Assembly (NCBI GenBank): GCA_014529385.2
Contig: CM043960.1
Location: forward strand, 39,097,281-39,161,280
Direction of reading: 5' to 3'
Origin: Adiantum capillus-veneris
Taxonomy: Eukaryota; Streptophyta; Polypodiopsida; Polypodiales; Pteridaceae
DNA length: 64,000 nt
How positions within the stretch are numbered: the stretch's first letter is position 1; the number at the start of each line of letters is the position of its first letter. A model generated the notes under the pieces. It was not told the DNA's origin. It was given only the letters and a program-made list of their open reading frames with translations, and did no database searches. Below, piece by piece: positions 1 to 10,365 of this stretch. The position numbers and the translations under genes are program-made.

Positions 1-560
1 TAACTCATAGTATTTTGAATCAATTTGCTAATTTCTCCCTTTTAATTTCTCCTAAGAACATAGTAATTCTGCTAAAATAATTAGGTAAATTATTTATATG
101 AGGTTAACATAATTATCACGGGTTCCCTAATATGTAATCAACTTCTAAAAAATAACTCAAAGCATTTTGAATCCATTTGCTAATTTTTCCGTTTTAATTT
201 GTCCTAAAAATAGAGTAATTCTAATAAAGTAATTAGGTAAATTAATTATCTGAGATTAACATAATTATCACTGGTTTCCTAACATGTAATTAACCTCTGA
301 TAAATAACTCAAATCATTTTGAATGAATTTGCTAATTTCCCCCTTTTAATTTGTCCTAAAAACAGAGTAATTCTGCTAAGATAAATTAGGTAAATTAATT
401 ATCTGAGCTTAACATAATTATCACCTATTCCCTAACATGTTATTAACTTTTGATAAATAAATTAAATCATTTTGAATCAATTTGATTATTTTTCCCTTTA
501 TTGTTCTCTAAAAAATAGTGTAGTTCTGCTTAATTAATTATGCAAATTACTCAAAAAATT
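1..560. repeat. AT-rich tandem repeat, about 152-bp period
   Basis: Four diverged copies start near 1, 153, 305 and 458, each opening with a TAACTCAAA-like block followed by a CATTTTGAAT block and sharing internal landmarks (TTAGGTAAATTA, TTAACATAATTATCA, CCTAACATGT). The last copy decays after about 90 bases. The array may extend to the left of the window. No coding potential is seen. The monomer length is in the range of plant satellite repeats, but so few copies do not establish a satellite. Confidence 0.8.
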
Positions 561-570
561 ATAGGATAAT

Positions 571-698
571 TTTCCTAGCTTAATGATTGTCTAATGCAGC
601 TCTGATAATTATCTTAACTTAATCTAAACTTAATTTTTCTAGCTTAATGATTGTCTAATGCAGCTCTGATAATTGTCTTAACTTAATCTAAACTTAAT
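571..698. repeat. 64-bp tandem duplication
   Basis: Two nearly identical 64-bp units (571-634 and 635-698) share the CTAGCTTAATGATTGTCTAA block and the CTTAACTTAATCTAAACTTA block. They lie just right of the 152-bp array in the same AT-rich DNA. Confidence 0.85.
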
Positions 699-1488
699 TA
701 ATATATTTATCATTAATTTATGGTTAATTTGGATAATTTCAGCCCTAATATGATATAATAATTAATTAACTTAATATCCCAAGCTTAATTACAACAAGCA
801 ACAGAGAATATTTAATTAAGAGAGAATTTTTTAGTATACATAGGATTAATCTTTAATTTATAAAGAAAATAGGCTAATCTAGCTTTGCTAATTAAGAAGT
901 ATTAGGCTAATTAGCGTTTAATTTAATCAACTAGAGCTTGATCTCTAGTGATTTCTGCGCAGCGGTCTCTCTAGATGAGAGAGAGTGTGTCAAGGCTCCG
1001 AGTCTGTTCGAAATTGTGAAGCATGGGGTCCTATTTATAGTTTTCTGGCACTCATAAGCTCTCACAGGCTGGAAAAAGCAGTTGCTTGCACCTCAAGCAG
1101 CCCTACAGCTCCAGATGGCTCCCCTTGCTGCTAAATGAGTCCCTGGCAGGTCATTGATGACCCTCCCATTACTTGCCAGCTTTTAAAATATCAATTCTGC
1201 TATATTTTGACCTATTTTTTCTTAATTGGTAAATATCTTGTAAATATCTGGGAGGCCTTTAATAAAGTCTATGCTTAAATGATTACTGCAACCCTTCAAA
1301 TTTTTTTAATAATTTAATTTACATTGAATCTTCCGAAAGGACTAGAGGTGTCAGTTTTTGTCCGAATTTAAATCTGAAAATTTCTAGCCCCGGGTTTGTT
1401 GTGCTTAAGATTCCAAAAATACCAATATTTGCCATGGTCAGACAATTCTACATTGCTTTTTCAATAATCATATCAGTTTGATTAAGCT
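699..1488. other. AT-rich intergenic stretch with a minus-strand TATA-like site
   Basis: No gene is recognised. On the minus strand 1039-1031 reads CTATAAATA, a good plant TATA motif, followed downstream on that strand by a CTCT-rich tract near 960-985. It could be the promoter region of an old LTR or of a lost gene. There is no second copy in the window to test the LTR idea. Confidence 0.3.
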
Positions 1489-1489
1489 T

Positions 1490-1951
1490 TATACAATCTT
1501 TAAGGTTTCAGAAACTGGAAACCTTACATACAAGTAATAGACAAACCCGTGGTTAAATTCCACTAAGCGACACTTTTTAAAGTGCTTCATACACCTAGCT
1601 TGTACAAGCAGTGCATTGGAGGAGGGACACTTCTCTAGACAGTGATTCAGTCTCCTTGCCACTCTTGTCAGGGTCAAGGTCGGCTGGGTGCACCTATCTC
1701 ATGCCATCAATTTTCATGGAATTGTCACAAATGACTGCCTCATATTGTTGCAAATGGATTTGTAGGTACTCAAATGAGCAAACAATGATCCTCTGTATAG
1801 AAAACTCTGCATTAAACATTTGTGATAGTTCTGGTGCATTGTGATGATCATGGGCATTGTATAAGAATGTGTATAGTTTTTCTTCAAATGTATCCTCGTC
1901 CACATCGTCTATCTTTAGGACTATGATCCCCATGTCTGAAAGAAAAATCAA
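1490..1951 (-). pseudogene. decayed reading frame, unidentified
   Basis: Read on the minus strand, an 85-codon open stretch (1951-1694) continues past a stop and a frame change into a second open stretch (1677-1489). The first part is acidic (IDDVDEDTFEEKLYTF) and compositionally protein-like rather than low complexity. I do not recognise the family and see no domain signature. It may be a relic exon of a host gene or of a transposon. Being open could also be chance. Confidence 0.25.
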
Positions 1952-1987
1952 GCCAAAACTACTATTAAAAATTGGTATGTATTTGGT

Positions 1988-2051
1988 GTCATAACCAAGC
2001 GAATATTGGGCCTGGAGTATACCTCAAGGTCTCTATTCACTTGGTTCTGTC
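1988..2051. repeat. short hairpin a (inverted repeat)
   Basis: Left arm 1988-2007 (core CATAACCAAGCGAATA) is the imperfect reverse complement of right arm 2031-2051 (core TATTCACTTGGTTCTG). First of six related hairpins; it pairs with hairpin b 35 bases downstream. Confidence 0.65.
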
Positions 2052-2086
2052 CCGTGCGCCAATGTCATAATAGTGATGTGACTAGA

Positions 2087-2149
2087 GTCAGAACCAGGCG
2101 AATAGGGGCCCCAAGAATCTCCGAAGGGCCCTATTCACTTGGTTCTGAC
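2087..2149. repeat. short hairpin b (inverted repeat)
   Basis: Left arm 2087-2109 (GTCAGAACCAGGCGAATAGG) and right arm 2127-2149 (CCTATTCACTTGGTTCTGAC) are nearly perfect reverse complements around a 17-base loop. This is the cleanest stem of the family. Confidence 0.8.
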
Positions 2150-2527
2150 CCAAGTTGAATTCACGATGTACCCACGTCCATTCGGAACAGGTGGATTGGA
2201 ACAAAGCATTTAATGTTATCAATAGAAGATATGTAGGCCTACTCACTCACTATGCATGAACATAGCATTGAAAAACAACTCAAGCACAGTCACATAAGGA
2301 GTCATTATTCCAACCATGCCTTAAACCTCACAAGGATTGAATGGAGAATCTCAACTAATACGTACGATTTGTAACTATGCCAATCTTGAGGTTGCGAGAA
2401 TTCTAATCTTACCCTAACGACCACTCTCGGACCTTGGAGCGTTGTTCCCCTTGTGCCCTAACCCCGTGACGTAGTGGCTTCGGTGTGCACATAGTTAACA
2501 ACACACAGGCAGAGAAGAGCGACCCAA

Positions 2528-2551
2528 GGGGGGGGGGGGGGGGGGGGGGGG

Positions 2552-2588
<37 letters not shown>
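2528..2588. repeat. poly-G run plus GA microsatellite
   Basis: About 26 consecutive G (2528-2553) run straight into a GA repeat. Reading frames across it encode only proline, serine or leucine runs and are not genes. To the right (about 2661 and 2763) a GTGGCNA-GGGGAAGAG block is repeated at about 102 bp spacing. Confidence 0.9.
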
Positions 2589-3369
2589 CTGTCTTTGCAA
2601 TATCCAATGGTGCCGAGGTGGATGATGATGTCGCAAGTCGCTGAGAGCAAGAACCAAAAGGTGGCTAGGGGGAAGAGGACAAAAAGGCAAAGGCAAGGGT
2701 GATGGCAACGCGGCAGCAAAGGACTCAAACCAGTGGAGGTTGATCAACACAGGATCGCAAGAGGTGGCCAAGGGGAAGAGCGTAGAAAAGGCGAAGGCAA
2801 GGGTGGTCTGTTTGTTCTACTTGGAGATGGAGATGGCGACTACATCGACGATCGGCGTTTGACTCTAAATAGTCACTCGAAAAAGGCATGTGGGTTGTGC
2901 TCACAAGGACAACCAGTTTGGGAGCGATAAACGGACTCAGATTCCCATGGAGTACGACCTACCAACCGCAATCTCGGGTGTAATCATGCACATAAGTGAG
3001 ATTGTCACCCTTGCCGAGGTGAGCATTCTATGTTTAGAGACAGTACTCTCACCAAACATTTTAACTATATCCTCACCCCAGATGAGCACTCATGTAGTGA
3101 GCAAACAGTAAAAGTTGCAGTGCTCTTCTCTCTTTTCGTATCCTCTACTGCCCAGCATTTTAACTCTAACCCCGTCGACGCTACGCAGTGAGGAAACCCT
3201 CTCTTTTCCTCTCTTTTGTGCTCCCAACCCTTTTTGTGCATCCTCTTCTTACTCTCTAGTTCTCCCATTTCTTTTTTGGACTCCTGTTCTGCAGCGTTTT
3301 AGTGATGCAGATCTCTACGCACAATGAAGAAGTATGCTACTACACTTTTGTGCACTTGTATTTTGTGAG

Positions 3370-3434
3370 GTCAGCACCAAGCAAATAAGGGAAGGAAAAA
3401 TCTGTTCGTTGCACCTGTTTGCTTTGTACTGACC
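3370..3434. repeat. short hairpin c (inverted repeat)
   Basis: Left arm near 3370-3391 (GGTCAGCACCAAGCAAATAA) matches the reverse complement of right arm 3414-3434 (TGTTTGCTTTGTACTGACC). The hairpin sits in a module (about 3323-3440) that recurs at about 3594-3700 with the same ACAATGA/AGAAGTATGCTA lead-in. Confidence 0.65.
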
Positions 3435-3625
3435 ATCATCGCTTGGAGCACCTTCTGCTCAAGGGATATTTGATCACAGAATATGGCTCAAGTCTTTATG
3501 AATGATGTTTGTATAGAAAGCTCATGAAAGCACCAGACCTAGGAGAGAGTTTGCGAGCAAACCAAAAACACCACGACAACACAAATTTCAAAACACAATA
3601 GAGAGGTATGCTATTATACTTTTTT

Positions 3626-3691
3626 GAGGTCAGTACCAAGCGGGTAGAGGCAATACAACCGTATTTGGTGCACTTCCTTTGTGTTGACCTT
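3626..3691. repeat. short hairpin d (inverted repeat)
   Basis: Left arm 3626-3644 (GAGGTCAGTACCAAGCGGG) pairs imperfectly with right arm 3672-3691 (CTTCCTTTGTGTTGACCTT). It is a diverged copy of hairpin c and ends about 70 bases before the histone-like start codon. Confidence 0.55.
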
Positions 3692-3761
3692 AGAAAGCTT
3701 AAGTACCTTGTGCAACAAATGACATTCGCTAATGTCATTTTTTGTTATGCTATTTGTAGAG

Positions 3762-4115
3762 ATGCCTCGTGCAAAGACCAGGCCTAGAAGGACAACAGGT
3801 GACTCTTTGCATGCTCAAGCAAGAAGATGCCGATACGAGGCACACAGAGGTGTCATGCAAGAGGTACGAAGGATCGAACGACACATGCAACCGGACATTC
3901 CACGTCTTCCTTTCCAGCGACTAGTGCGAAAGATTTACGAGCATTGGAGAGTGGGCATGCGATGGGCCAGCAGTGCACTTCTCTGCCTGTAAGAAATTGC
4001 AGAAGACTACCTCGTTGAATTCTTCAGCGATAGATATATCATGGCTGCCCATGTACACCGTGTTACTTAATGCCATGGGATTTTGACACTCTTTGAAGGC
4101 TACGCTTCCGCTAAA
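3762..4115 (+). pseudogene. histone H3-family (H3/CENH3-like) pseudogene, intronless
   Basis: The conceptual product is H3-like throughout. The tail begins MPRAKTRPRRTTGD, matching the H3 tail pattern (M-x-R-x-K, later R-x-x-T-G). The alpha-N helix and helix 1 read EVRRIERHMQPDIPRLPFQR then LVRKI, against LPFQRLVREI in H3. Helix 2 follows a TAA at the conserved Gln: EIAEDYLVEFFSD. The end has HRVT, then MPWDFDTL, then a TGA where LARR-type arginine is expected, then RLRFR and a stop at 4113-4115. Four lesions are visible: TAA 3990-3992, one extra T at 4020-4022, one base lost near 4069-4070, and TGA 4095-4097. FSD and the V-T-L/I-M-x-x-D-F end resemble plant CENH3, but loop 1 has canonical H3 length, so CENH3 assignment is unsure. 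About 117 codons, with the tail about 18 residues shorter than H3. No introns, so it could be a retrocopy. Membership in the H3 family is well supported. Confidence 0.85.
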
Positions 4116-4843
4116 ATGGGCTGCTTCAGTCAGTACCTATCGGGATAGTAGAACCATGGATATTCTTAACATCCCCCTCTCCATCCTTGTGCACGGTAAA
4201 CAGAGCCTTCTAGGGCTCAAAACAGTAGAAGGACATGATCACGGGTCGAGAGAAATGACACGATGGGTAGGCTAAGCCAGCCACAGATGGGCATGAGCAG
4301 GCCAGGGTGGACCCTGAGGCAGTCATGGAATAAGAAACAGAGACAGTTATGGAGGAGCGTAAACCTGTTAGGGAGGAACCAGCTAGAAAGAAAAATGAGC
4401 AAGACATGGAGGATCCGGAGCCAGTTATGGGCGAGAATGAGCCAAGTTAGGGAGGAGCCTGTGCCAGTAAGGGAGGAAAATGTGCCTTCCAAGGAGGAGA
4501 ATGAGCCAGCCAGGGAGAGAAATGAGCCCTCGAGGGAGGAGAATGATCTTGCCAGGGAGGACCTGAGCTTGTACTGGAGGAGATAGAGAAAGCTCAAGAA
4601 AGGCAAGGGGAAGCCTCTGCTTCACGAGGGCCATGCAACGAGGAGCCTTTACCAGAGGACTGGAGTATTTTAGAGCAAATCAATGAAGAAAATGAAGAGG
4701 AATTGCAAGTTATGATCAGCTCAGTGCCTTTGCATGCACAAATACTGCTGCCTGGAAGGTCAGAGGAGTCCTACATTTTGAACCTCGATCAACAAGACTT
4801 CATGTACATGTGTAGTTTCTCCAACTCCAACTCACTTCGGTAA
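4116..4843 (+). pseudogene. decayed acidic, Glu/Arg/Pro-rich repeat reading frame
   Basis: Purine-rich DNA (about 4340-4560) encodes, across shifting frames, many variants of a short unit resembling E-P-V-R-E-E-N (for example EEPVPVREENVPSKEENEPA). It continues in one frame (about 4565-4843) as a further acidic stretch including PLPEDWSILEQINEEN and stops at TAA 4841-4843. Several stops and frame changes interrupt the repeat part. No family is recognised. It follows the histone-like pseudogene on the same strand, but nothing shows that they were one gene. Confidence 0.4.
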
Positions 4844-4924
4844 GACATGGGTCAATACCAAGCGAGTCAGTGGTTTATGGAATTTGATAGGTATACAACT
4901 CACTCGGTATTGACCCATGTCTTT
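4842..4924. repeat. short hairpin e (inverted repeat)
   Basis: Left arm 4842-4868 (GACATGGGTCAATACCAAGC and on) and right arm 4898-4924 (GGTATTGACCCATGTC) are long near-perfect reverse complements, about 26 bases each, with a 29-base loop. Confidence 0.8.
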
Positions 4925-5007
4925 GCGGCAATCGTCAACATTGCTATGTGGTACGTCTCAAGCTCTTTATGAGTCAAGCTTGGTTCATTAGATGGCTCAC
5001 TACCTTT

Positions 5008-5090
5008 AAGGCATGGGTCAATACCAATCGAGTCAGTGGCTTATGAAATTCAATAGGTGCCCCAATCACTCGGTATTGACCCATGTGTTT
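5008..5090. repeat. short hairpin f (inverted repeat)
   Basis: A second copy of hairpin e. Left arm 5008-5033 (GCATGGGTCAATACCAATCG) and right arm 5065-5090 (CGGTATTGACCCATGTG) flank a 31-base loop that also resembles the loop of hairpin e. Confidence 0.8.
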
Positions 5091-6207
5091 GTGGCAGTGT
5101 TAGCCCGCTGAAAAGTCTAATCTCTACCATTGATTCATGTTAGGCATGCTATCTCGCTTCTGCCCGCTCATGTTTAGAACAAAATATACGTAATAGATCC
5201 ATTGATCTTGCCTATGCTTCAGAACAACGAAGCTTCCTTTTTGGCTTTGTTGGGCTAGTTTAGCATAGTCAATTGGGATCTAGCGTGTTTTCTGGTCACT
5301 GCATACAATCAACCGTGATTTTCTTCTTGTCTTGTAAAAACCATGTTGGATTTAGGATCTTCTTTCTCCTCATCTTGATGGTTTTGGTGTAGTGATCATT
5401 GAAGTCTGTTGTTATTTGACCTTGAAGATAAGATTGTCTACTACGCAAACTCCGGGCAAAGCAGAGGGTTTCATGGGCGTGTAAAAACGTAAGGCACATC
5501 TACATACATTTGGTAGTAGTATCTCTTTCTAATGTGTTACTGAATCAAGTGGTTACGTATGTGGTGCCGCCAAAAAATTTGTATACTATGTAGAGCATGT
5601 TTTGTTAGAACATGATCTAGGGACTACCAGCCGGCACCAACGGGTCAACGTGCCCACGCAGGTTGATGACTATAGTTGTGGCTAGCGAACATGTTTGAAT
5701 GCCTTGTTGCTCCTCAAACGTAAGTAATCGTGTTGTTTCATTGTTTGTTTGCTGCAATGTTTGTATTAAAATAAGCAACATCTTTACTTACTTTCTTATT
5801 ATCACACTTCTACAGGAACTTCAATTACATAACTACACCCCCAACAATGTGTAAAAATTTTGTGTAATGGTCATCCAGCATATCATAATCTTGGTAAATA
5901 GACGTTCAAGAGAGGAAAGCACGAGAGCTAAGGAGTTCGAACAGGCTCGCATTGTCGAAATGATGCAGCGCTACTAGCAGACTCAAGACGAGGTTCAAAA
6001 TATGCAAGAAGTAATAAGTCAATATTATGCGGACGCCGTAGAAGTAGAGGAATGGGTTACACGTTAGCGGCAAGAGCAACCCATAAACAAAAAATGAGTA
6101 TAACTTGATTTTAAAAAGTCCAAATTTGTCCAGACTTCACCAATGCATCTAGGGTAGCTACATGCACTAGGTCAAATTGCTACAGGTCAATTATGGCTCA
6201 AGGGGTG
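5091..6207. other. intergenic, nothing recognised
   Basis: I see no coding region, RNA gene or element end in this stretch. Short open frames are present, but none has a family signature. Confidence 0.5.
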
Positions 6208-7778
6208 ATGGATCGCGATCCTTTTTGGACAACATTTTGAACTTTTGATGGTCCCAGGTGATCAAGTAGGAGTTGGGGGATGCTAGGGTAAAGGGGCCAA
6301 TAAGGAACCACCCCCCAAAAGGAAGATGGCTCCACCCCCAAAAGAGAGACAAAAAAAAGGAATATGCTTGGAATCTTGCTTAGGTGTCCACATCTGCTTT
6401 GCTAAAAAGTGTACTACTATTGGGGCTTGAGTGTCTCTGTTTTCTAAAAAGCCCTCAGAATTACGCTTTTTCAAATAGAGTGCTGAGGCAAAATCATCAA
6501 TCTTGATATCATCTAATGCGTCTTTTCATGAGGAATTGAATGCACTCTTCAAATTTCAAATCTGGCCGGATATGAAAAATCCCCCCCAAACATACTATTT
6601 TTTTCTTACATGGCCTTATATTGGCCCCTTTACCCTATGGTTCACTTCTTTTTGAATTTGTATCACTGGTTGGGATTTCATGTTAGATTTTAGAGATTTT
6701 CCTGACTTAGAGAATTTTGCCATCTTGGCAAGGATATTGCAATCCAAATGACTTGAAACTCTAGGGTTAAGTTGAATTTGATAATTGGAACCAATTCATA
6801 TGATTTTTACTTGGACAACTCATAGGGAGTCGTGGATCACTATCCATGTTGGGCAGCCATCTGGGATGAAATTTTGGGAGCTTGTTCCTATAGTCTATCC
6901 TAGCACACTGGTGAAGTTATTTTCAAATTTGGATAAGTTCATCTCTAGTTTCCCAAGTTATGGTTTAATTTGGTTCGACTTTGCCATATGTGTGGTTTTG
7001 GATGGCACTTTTGATCCTTGATTATGGTCAATCTGTGTGTTTTTTGGCTTTTTTGATGAAGAATCCCAGCCCCAACTTCCTGTTGGTTTCTATCCCATTT
7101 GGAATTTGCACACTCCATGCCCTCTTGCAACTTTTAATCACTTCTCAAGCGTTTTTTAGCACTACTTTGAGTCACAAATAAGTTCCCAAGCATCTTTGGG
7201 CCTGCAACTTGTCCCAAAATCGCAGTTTTTTCACTTAACACTCTAACTTTGCTCATTTTGACAATTGAAGCTCTTTGAGTAAAAAAACAATAAGAATTTC
7301 ACACATTTCCCAAGTTCTTCAACATCACTGCAACAATGTGCACTCTTTCTTCTATCAATCTTCTTCAGGGGGTCATGGATCGCGATCCATGTTCTGACAC
7401 CATTTTGCACAAGATTGATAGGGTAGCTTCTAGACATCTTTCCTAAGCTATTGGTGCACTTTTTATTGAATTTGGATCAAAATTTCCCTATCATGGGTGA
7501 AAATGACCACTTGCAAGCTGAAAACCTAATTTTCCTTGGTTTTTGATGATTGCAAGGTCAATTTCATACCAAATTTGTAGGGCACATTCACCAAGGCAAT
7601 ATCAAGCTATTTGCATTGAAATTTCCCTGTTAGGCCATGTTGGGGGACATGGATCGTGATCCATGTTCTGCAACATATTTGAACTATGATTACAGCAGTA
7701 GAACCACGATTTCAAAAGCATTGTTTTTTCCAACTTTTTCTTGCAATTGGAGGTGGGGGGTAATGGATCTCAATCCAT
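6208..7778. repeat. five dispersed copies of a 16-bp palindrome
   Basis: The perfect palindrome ATGGATCGCGATCCAT occurs at 7375-7390. Degenerate copies lie at about 6208-6221, 6832-6848, 7649-7664 and 7763-7778. The last four are followed by variants of G-T-T-plus-a-short-tail (GTTCTGACACC, GTTCTGCAACA, GTTCCACCCTA, GTTGGGCAGCC). Spacing is irregular (about 624, 543, 274 and 114 bp). The intervening T-rich DNA has no gene. Repeated palindromes of this kind occur in some plant LTR-retrotransposon noncoding regions, so this may be an old noncoding element body. Confidence 0.6.
6284..6637. mobile_element. small terminal-inverted-repeat element (MITE), TA target
   Basis: Left end TAGGGTAAAGGGGCCAATA (6284-6302) is mirrored at the right end (about 6618-6637) as its reverse complement, with similarity extending a few bases inward with small gaps. 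Taking the outer TA as target duplication gives a 350-bp element starting GGGTAAAGGGGCC. A TA duplication suggests the Tc1/mariner/pogo superfamily, but only the ends support this. The interior is noncoding. Confidence 0.65.
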
Positions 7779-10126
7779 GTTCCACCCTATTTCTTGAATG
7801 TGATTATAGGGCTAAATTTTGCTAGGTGAGAGGAGCATTTCCATATACTTGTTTTGAAATTTGATCTTGGTTTGCCATCCCAAAAGTTCTTTGTCAGATT
7901 GCCCAAATCCTTCTTTTGATTTGATTGATGCAATTTTTTTGATAGTTTTTGTGCACTTGTGACCATACAAGACTGATTATGCATTGATAAGGAGCACGCC
8001 TGTGAAATTAGTGTGGTCTGAAGGTCCGAGGTGGTTGTAGCAGGAAAAAGTGCAGCAAGGAACTCTAGGTCAAAAAGCTCTCTCTCTCTATCTTTCTCTG
8101 AAAGTGTCAGACTGCAATGAGGTTTAATTTGTCCATTTTGCCTATATGTGTCTAACTTACCCCGAGTGCAATTTGCATACTTACCTTAGTTGGCCTTATT
8201 TTTCATGTCATACCACCTGTGACTCAGAAGGCTCGTCGTTTGGACTTTTGGTCATCATTTGCTCTTGATTTTGCAAGTTTTGGTCTGTTTGAAGTTAGCC
8301 CAAAAGTTGAATTGTATCAAATCACTCCATATTTTTCATGCTTGAAGCTCTTGCTTTGTAGGTTTGGTGTTTGTTTTCAGAACTTGATTCCAAATTCCTT
8401 GGATCTACTTATCAATTTTTTATCATTACTAGGTTAAAAAGCAAAGAAAATTACTTAAAATTTCTATTGTTTGGGCAAAAATTTTGCCAGAATTATTCCT
8501 CACACTCATATGTACATAATCTCACTCTCAATATCTCTTTCATCAAAATTCATCATATGGCTCAATACTTTGCCAAATAAGGGTAAAAATTTGCTAAAAG
8601 CTTGTTTAAAAAAAATTTAAGCATCAAACACAGTTCATACATTGTACACGTAATCTCTCAATATCTTGCAGCCTATTATCTTGTAATTTGCTACGTCAGG
8701 TACTGTAGCCACTATTGTTGCTCCCCCCTTCCCATTCTGAGTTGCTCCGAATGAAGGTTTGTGCGGTGTCCATGGTGCGGTGTCCATGGGCGAAAACAAG
8801 GTGTCTATGCATGGCCATGTAAGGGGCCCTATTATGGTCAGAATGGTGATGCATTGGGTAACTGAGTGTTGTGGAAAATGTGGGTATTGAACTAATTGTT
8901 CAGTAGCTTTTTTCAGCAACGTTTCATTTTGTTCGGTTTTCCGAAAACAAGTTTGTGAAGCTCTCAAGCCCTTTCTTTGATGGTTGGTTTGTGACTAGCC
9001 GTTGTGTGGCCAAGGGATGATTGGTTGGTACTTTAGGGATCCATCTAAGGGTTGTTCCCAAAGGTTGTGACAAGATTGGATTGTTGGTTGGTTTTCATCG
9101 CCATTCCCATCGGGATGTTGTTGATTGTTGTAGTGCCTTTACTTTGAATTTGGAATCCATTTGCAGTTGGTTGATATTGTTGAAGCCTAAATTGGTCTAT
9201 TCAAGTTTTGGTATTGGTTTTCTTTAGCTTTGTTGGTTTTGGCACTTGAAAATTTGTTTGGCAATGATGCCAAGGATTGAGTTACAAGCATCGTCTTTGG
9301 GATCCATAGCTGAGTTGGTTTTGATGTCATGATTGGTTCTCGGATCCAGACTTTGTTAATGTTGTTTGCACATGTTGTTTTGGTGTAGAACCAAGCAATT
9401 GTTCCTCTGGTTCACATTCATTGAATCTTTTTGTTCATCCCTGTGAGAACCTAAATGCAATACACCTCTAGTAAAACATTGTTCTTTTGAAATAACTGTC
9501 GGACAAGTGTTAATGCACTCTGGCATTTTCAAGCATTAGGACAAGATTTTGCTTACAACGAGGACCAAAGATAGTGATATGACGGCCCATTGCATAGGTT
9601 GAACAACAGTCGTCCTACAATGTAACATAGTACAATTCCAAGACAAACCAATAATGTTTTTTTACTTGTGCCGCTAAGTGTGAAAAGGCCCAAACTTAGG
9701 GCAAAAAGATGTCCAAGAGGTTAGGTGTTTTTCTTTTTTTGCAAACTTGAAGTAACAACACCTCTCTCAACCCATTCTTGGCGTTCAATTTGTCTCTTCA
9801 ACGTTATTACTCAATGTCTCAACCCGTGCTAGAAGAAACACGGGGTCTAGTGTAATTTAACCAGCTAAGATTGTAAAATATTGGTTAGATTTTGAGCTTG
9901 TCTTTAGGGATTTCATTGACATGTTCACAAATATGTGAACACGTTAATAACATGTGTTAATAACATAATTTATTTTGTGATCATATCTATATTCGGGCTA
10001 TATTCACACAAGTTTTGCAAACATCGGCTTAAACCTGCTCTGCCTACAAACTTGATGAGCTTTAGGGGTCACCTGGCAGGCCCCGTCGAATATTAAGTTT
10101 AGCCAGTGGGCCTACAAGAAAACTCT
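7779..10126. other. intergenic, nothing recognised
   Basis: T-rich, apparently noncoding DNA. No element ends, gene families or RNA genes are recognised. The 110-codon minus-strand open frame near 8635-8967 has no family signature. Confidence 0.45.
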
Positions 10127-10351
10127 TGTTGGGGTAAAGGTGTTGTGTGATTTCCCGGAGCCGGACGTCCGATGTTTGGTTGCCCGTCCACGTGTGTACA
10201 TGCCCTTATTCATTATATACATATGAAATAGGAGCTCCTCACTACTAACTCTCTGAGGTTGCTCCACCCACACCGTCTCGTACTCCTCCCCTTTCCCGCA
10301 TGCACTGTACCGCACCGCGCACGCATGCATCCATGCACACGTGCACTCACA
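10127..10351 (+). repeat. Ty1/copia-type LTR, 5' end of a remnant element
   Basis: It starts TGTTGGGGTAAAG and ends CACTCACA. It is immediately followed by a primer-binding-like site TTGTATCAGAGC (10354-10365), one base off the initiator-Met tRNA site TGGTATCAGAGC. It shares its start and the CTTATTCATTAT block with the LTRs at 17017 and 30434, though it is clearly diverged from them. Confidence 0.65.
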
Positions 10352-10353
10352 AG

Positions 10354-10365
10354 TTGTATCAGAGC
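10354..10365 (+). other. primer-binding site, initiator-Met tRNA type
   Basis: TTGTATCAGAGC sits two bases after the LTR end and differs at one base from the common plant LTR-element primer site. Confidence 0.65.

Noticed and set aside
2409-2771. 120-codon minus-strand open frame with Ser/Leu and Pro runs
   Set aside because: It is produced by the poly-G and GA repeats read in reverse; no domain and no supporting neighbours.
3762-4115. Calling the histone relic a true CENH3
   Set aside because: Some C-terminal residues fit, but loop 1 has no insertion and the tail resembles ordinary H3, so only H3-family is claimed.
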